Of a DNA stretch of 64,000 bases, positions 60,275 through 64,000 are shown in pieces. The translations under genes and the position numbers were made by a program. The notes under the pieces are model-generated. The model worked only from the letters and a program-made list of their open reading frames with translations. It had not been told where the DNA came from and made no database searches. The DNA comes from Atherinomorus stipes (Eukaryota; Chordata; Actinopteri; Atheriniformes; Atherinidae): assembly GCA_023101725.1 (NCBI GenBank), contig JALJCO010003041.1, positions 62,001-126,000 on the forward strand, given 5' to 3'. Numbering within the stretch: the first letter of the stretch is position 1; each line of letters begins with the position of its first letter.

Positions 60275-61465
60275 AAGAGAAGTTTCTTTTTTTTTTAAAC
60301 CTGGACCTTATTTTTGGGAGTATACACATGCATTTACTCACAGGTAAAGTTTCTGCGTCACTTTGAGTCCTTCGGAAGATATGACGTTAAGTCACCATTC
60401 ACTGGACATCCTGTAAAATAGCGATGACAGGGCAGCCACTATATAAGACATTATCTGCAGCAAATCTCCTTGATTTTCGCCAAAACTTTCAGTAGAATGA
60501 ATGAACCAACAAGTACTATTGTCCCGTGAGTCCAGATTTATCTTTCTGTTAGTTATCAGGGTGTTCTTACTTTTTGGGGCTGCGTGTTCACGATGCGCGC
60601 TTCTGTAGTACAGCTGAGAGGAGCAGCTCGCTACCCAGACAACAACGCAAACACAATTTGTGAAACTCTGAACTCATAGGACAATAGTACTCGTTCGTTC
60701 ATTCTACTTAAAGCATTGATGAAATGAAGGAGTTTTGCTGCAGATAATGGCCGTGTCTCCACGCACTTTCCTGAGTGCACTGGAATTCAGGGCATAGTGT
60801 GCACTATTGTCACTAAATGCTGACCCAAACAGAGAACTGCACTTACAGGAAGTGACAGACTAGCATTACCCGCTAACCTGAGCTAACTCTACTGAGCTGG
60901 TATAACCGCAGCCTCAAACACACTACCAGATCATAACTGTCATCAGGGAGTGAACAGCTTGGTAGCATGCCACAATATACATTAGTGATTATGTCTAAAT
61001 CATTTCATAAACGTTACTTAAATCAAGTACAATACCGCCTCCGATGCAGCAGGTGTCGCCACCGCGTCAATCATCGCCATTATTCGGCTCTGAAAGCAGT
61101 TTGAAAGTCCCGCCTCTTCCTCCACGTTCACAAGATGGCGTCCATTTAGTGCGAGCAGTGTGCTTCATTCTGCACTGCATTTTTGGGCGTGATAGGGCAA
61201 CATCCTGGTACTTTCAGTGCACTGAAATTGTCGCTTAAATGACACCATGTGTGCACTACACACAAAAACAGTGTTTGAAGTGCTCAAGTGCGCGGTTTGG
61301 GACACGGCCAATGTCTTTTATAGTGGCTGCCCCGTCTCCGCCATTTTACAGGATGTCCACTGATGGGCGAGTGAATGAAATATCTTCCAAAGGACTCAGA
61401 AATGCAGAAAGTAAATGCATGTACATATACCTAGAAATAAGATCCAGCTTGAAAAAAAAAAAAAG
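60275..61465. mobile_element. Family F1 foldback MITE, copy 3, with nested element
   Basis: The left end AAGAGAAGTTTC follows TTAA (60271-60274); the right end reads CTTGAAAAAAA then AAAAGTTAATC near 61450-61471 and is slightly eroded. Removing the 561-bp insertion and its 3-bp duplication leaves about 630 bp, the same as copies 1 and 2. Arms share ATAAGACATTATCTGCAGCA on the left and TGCTGCAGATAAT on the right before the insertion. Confidence 0.8.
60749..61309. mobile_element. Harbinger-like MITE nested in F1 copy 3
   Basis: A 561-bp element with ends GGCCGTGTC and GACACGGCC, imperfect inversion continuing to GCGCACTT, and AAT on both sides (60746-60748, 61310-61312). Comparing with the F1 copy at 53050-53070 confirms that the host sequence GCAGATAAT|G is interrupted exactly here. 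A 3-bp duplication and GGCC ends suggest a PIF/Harbinger-type origin, although AAT is not the canonical TWA. Non-autonomous; its frames are not credible. Confidence 0.75.
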
Positions 61466-61504
61466 TTAATCAAATTACATTTTTAATGTTTTTTTTTAAA
61501 AAAT

Positions 61505-61772
61505 GATTTGTGGGGGGGGGGGTGGGGCACAAAAGGGGGGGGGAGGGCCGGAGGGGCGGAGAGAGCAAAGAGAGAGAGAAAAAAAACATCCCCCCATCCT
61601 GAGGAAAAAGGAAAAACAAAAAAGGGGAGGAAGAGGGAGGAGGGGAGCACCACAAGGGGGAAAGAAAACCCACAGGGAGGCGGGGGAAATGTCAACCCTC
61701 CCCCCGGGGGGGACAGGAGTTCTTCTGGAGGGGGGGGGCTAACCACCCCCCGGAGCTTTTTTTTTTTTAGTT
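61505..61772 (+). other. G-rich low-complexity stretch, probable assembly or read artefact
   Basis: Runs of 7-10 G alternate with A-rich patches and C runs (GGGGGGGGGGTGGGGC; CCCTCCCCCCGGGGGGG), ending in a T run. Nothing like it occurs elsewhere in the 64 kb except near 63210-63300. It gives long open frames on both strands only because stop codons are rare in such sequence. It could form G-quadruplexes if real. Confidence 0.6.
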
Positions 61773-64000
61773 TTTTTATTATGTCCACAATTCCGTGATT
61801 GGGGATTTCACATGACTAGTGAATGTTTACTTCACCTGGAGGACATCTTAAAAATCTCTAAAAACTACACGGTTAATTTGTACATTTAAAAAATCACTTA
61901 TTACTCAAATAATTGCACATACATCTACAGTACCACCTCAAATCTAATTTTTTTCAGGAATTATGACCATGAAAAAAATGCAATTTCTTTTAGGTGTAAA
62001 AATGTAAGATTTTATTGTTTGTCATGGAATCCATCAGGGAGAAATATAAATTATTTTATCCATTATTTGCTTTCAGGAAATATTGTTTGTTTGTTTTACC
62101 AATAAAAAGTTTTACATTTTATACAACAAAAATCCTTTTTTTTACTAATTCCAAAACCACGAAGGTGTGTGTAATATAAGCGATGTTTTTCCTGCATCTT
62201 ATAAATACAAAGAAAAAAACAAAAATAACAAACATCATTTAATGTGCCTGATCTCATTCATCTGTACAGTAGGTTTGATTTTCCTGCGATAAAAAACATT
62301 TATTTTCAACTGTATGTTGATTTACTCTTTGATAATTCAAAATCCATTCCATCCTGAGGCTCAACATCAAAGCAAAGAGGAACAGTTACATCAGATGTTT
62401 TTCTAAGAATAGGCACAGAAAAAAATTCTTTGAATGTGCACGGTGTTAAAATGATCCATTGCGCATCTTGTGAATAATCAAGAATCAATACTTCATGCCA
62501 CGTTTCGCTATGCATCGCCATGGCGACCAATTTGAAAAACCTCGAGTTACATCAACTTGGAGTTCCCCAAATGCCAGTTGTCTTCCACTTTCCCAGCTGC
62601 TGTAAACGCTCTACTCCTGAACAGCTTCTGTTTGTTGTTGACATGTTGTGTTTTTTTCCCCCCTCTCTCTTTTCTGCTGTGTGTTTTGCTGAAGCTTTAG
62701 ACTCTCATTAAATCAACTGAGGAACTGCAAGCCTCTATAAACATCAAATCTATAAATTGCATGGATGGTCTTACGCTAGGTCTCAGACAGCGCTACCCTT
62801 TGAAGAAAACTTCTGGGACAAAAACAGAAACATAACTAGAGATTCTGAGGCAAGAAGTGAAAGTCTTGTTTTGACACTAAGATTAATTTACAAGTTTTCC
62901 CTCACTGGCAAAAGAGAAGGGGTGTGAGGGGGATGAGTAGAGAAAGAGCAGAGAGAGATGAGAGGAGCTTTTGATATTTATTAGGCCTGGACCTCACCAA
63001 AGACCTCTCCCAGGACTGCCAATGTGACAATTAAGCCAGGTTGTGCTTTGACACTGTTTCCATAGGCAAGTGGCCAAAGTATATCTCCAGTCAAAATATC
63101 CATGCCAGCTAACAAGCTTGTTCCCTCTCCATAGAGCAGAGAAGAAAGGGAGTCTGCAGCCTTGAGACATGAACAAAAGCATAAGAAAAACAAAAAAGAG
63201 AGAAAACAAGGGGGGGGGGGGGGGGGGGGTTAGAGGAGAGTATAAGAAAAAATAAGAATGGGGGGGAAAAAAAGGCAAACCCCTCCCAAAAGAAGCCGCT
63301 GGAGTTTGCTGAAGAAAACGGTGTCAGCAACTAGATGTGATCAAGGTGTTGTGTGTTGTTCCTGTCTGACAATGTCCAACGCCATCAGGGCCCGACACAA
63401 GCCCAGCCAGATAGGAACCAGGCCCCCGGGTACACTCTCGCTCGCTTTTGTTGCGCCTTAATGACCCTGCCTTGATTCCACCCATAACGCTCACAGCTCT
63501 CACTACACCTTTCCTATTTAGCCCACGGTCATGTCAGCTCCCTTATATCCTTGCTCAATCTTCACCCACATTTCATTTCCTTGTTCTGTTGTGTGTGTGT
63601 CCATGAGTGTGTGTGCATTTGCTTGAAAATGCTCTTGTCTTAGAGGAGCTCCCTGCTACACAATGGCCATCTAAACTCATTAAGAAAATTCCGTAAAGAG
63701 CCATTAACAAACTGGTTCTCTTTGGCCAGAGATATCAGGTCTAATTAGGTGACCGTTCTTGACAGGGTTGCAAAAACAAAAGGCGCACTCGAATTTGAAA
63801 AGGTTCAGGTCCCGCAAAGGGCCTCACGTTTTTTTTTTCCTCCTCCTCCCTCTTCTTCATCTCCCCCCACTGCAGCCGACTAATGACTGTGGGTTTAACA
63901 ACAAAAAAGAAGGAAAAAAAATACCTTTCTTCCCTGTGAAGGCGACAGGGAAAGGTTTGCCATCCAGCGAACAAAAGCCCCTCCACTTCGGGACCTTTTT
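61773..64000. other. Noncoding DNA with a poly(G) run
   Basis: No gene recognised. 63210-63229 is a run of 20 G, followed by G-runs and A-runs to about 63300, of similar look to 61505-61772. The stretch 63640-63770 (containing GTCTAATTAGGTGACC) is compositionally complex and could be conserved. The frames at 62981-63330 on the minus strand translate the G-run. Confidence 0.5.
63210..63229 (+). repeat. Poly(G) run
   Basis: Twenty consecutive G, followed by another G7 at about 63258 and GGCAAACCCCTCCC. Confidence 0.9.

Noticed and set aside
61470..61798. Pro/Phe-rich and Gly/Arg-rich frames of up to 101 codons
   Set aside because: They translate the suspect G-rich stretch and overlap on both strands.
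1..64000. Any operon, CRISPR array, defence system or prokaryotic-type gene cluster
   Set aside because: Base composition, transposon content and lack of long frames show vertebrate nuclear DNA; no such system is present.

Overview
The window looks like vertebrate nuclear DNA, most probably from a ray-finned fish (percomorph type is an inference). It is about 60% A+T and the reading frames are short and scattered. It is densely seeded with degraded DNA transposons typical of teleosts: hAT-like, Tc1/mariner, PIF/Harbinger-like, MULE-like, and many short elements that target TTAA. I found no intact protein-coding gene, no rRNA or tRNA gene and no CRISPR array. Nearly all reading frames of 60-260 codons are chance frames or lie inside transposon copies. 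The window reads as a gene desert or the inside of a very large intron, with several stretches that look like conserved regulatory sequence.

Layout. Positions 1-3.2 kb are unannotated noncoding DNA with one coding-looking stretch (1478-1711). From 3.2 to 5.4 kb there is a transposon chain: a 640-bp foldback MITE (family F1) abuts a 1-kb element (F2), bracketed by a ~260-bp direct repeat. A 895-bp foldback element with TTAA at both ends (F3) occupies 9.7-10.6 kb. A TAA-flanked MITE and a second F2 copy lie at 14.96-16.5 kb. At 21.9-23.4 kb a common fish repeat is split by an insertion with 72-bp inverted ends and a 9-bp target duplication, and again by a hAT fragment. A half F1 copy lies at 28 kb. 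At 33.0-34.1 kb a hAT-like element carries a TTAA element inside it. A long palindrome occupies 35.6-36.3 kb. Further elements lie at 38.0-38.7, 40.3-40.6 and 46.3-46.8 kb. A Tc1/mariner transposase fossil lies at 47 kb and a full-length 1.39-kb hAT element at 48.9-50.3 kb. From 51.2 to 53.4 kb there are three more elements, one hit by a LINE tail. A Tc1 graveyard fills 56.8-58.8 kb. At 59.5-61.5 kb two TTAA elements are joined at one target site and carry a further nested MITE. A suspect G-rich stretch follows at 61.5-61.8 kb.

The main biological message is transposon stratigraphy. At least six unrelated short families share the boundary TTAA|AGG or TTAA|AGC. They twice inserted directly against each other using one shared TTAA, and several copies are dated by what inserted into them. 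This fits cross-mobilisation by one or a few TTAA-specific transposases (Kolobok-like by inference). No source transposase gene is present here.
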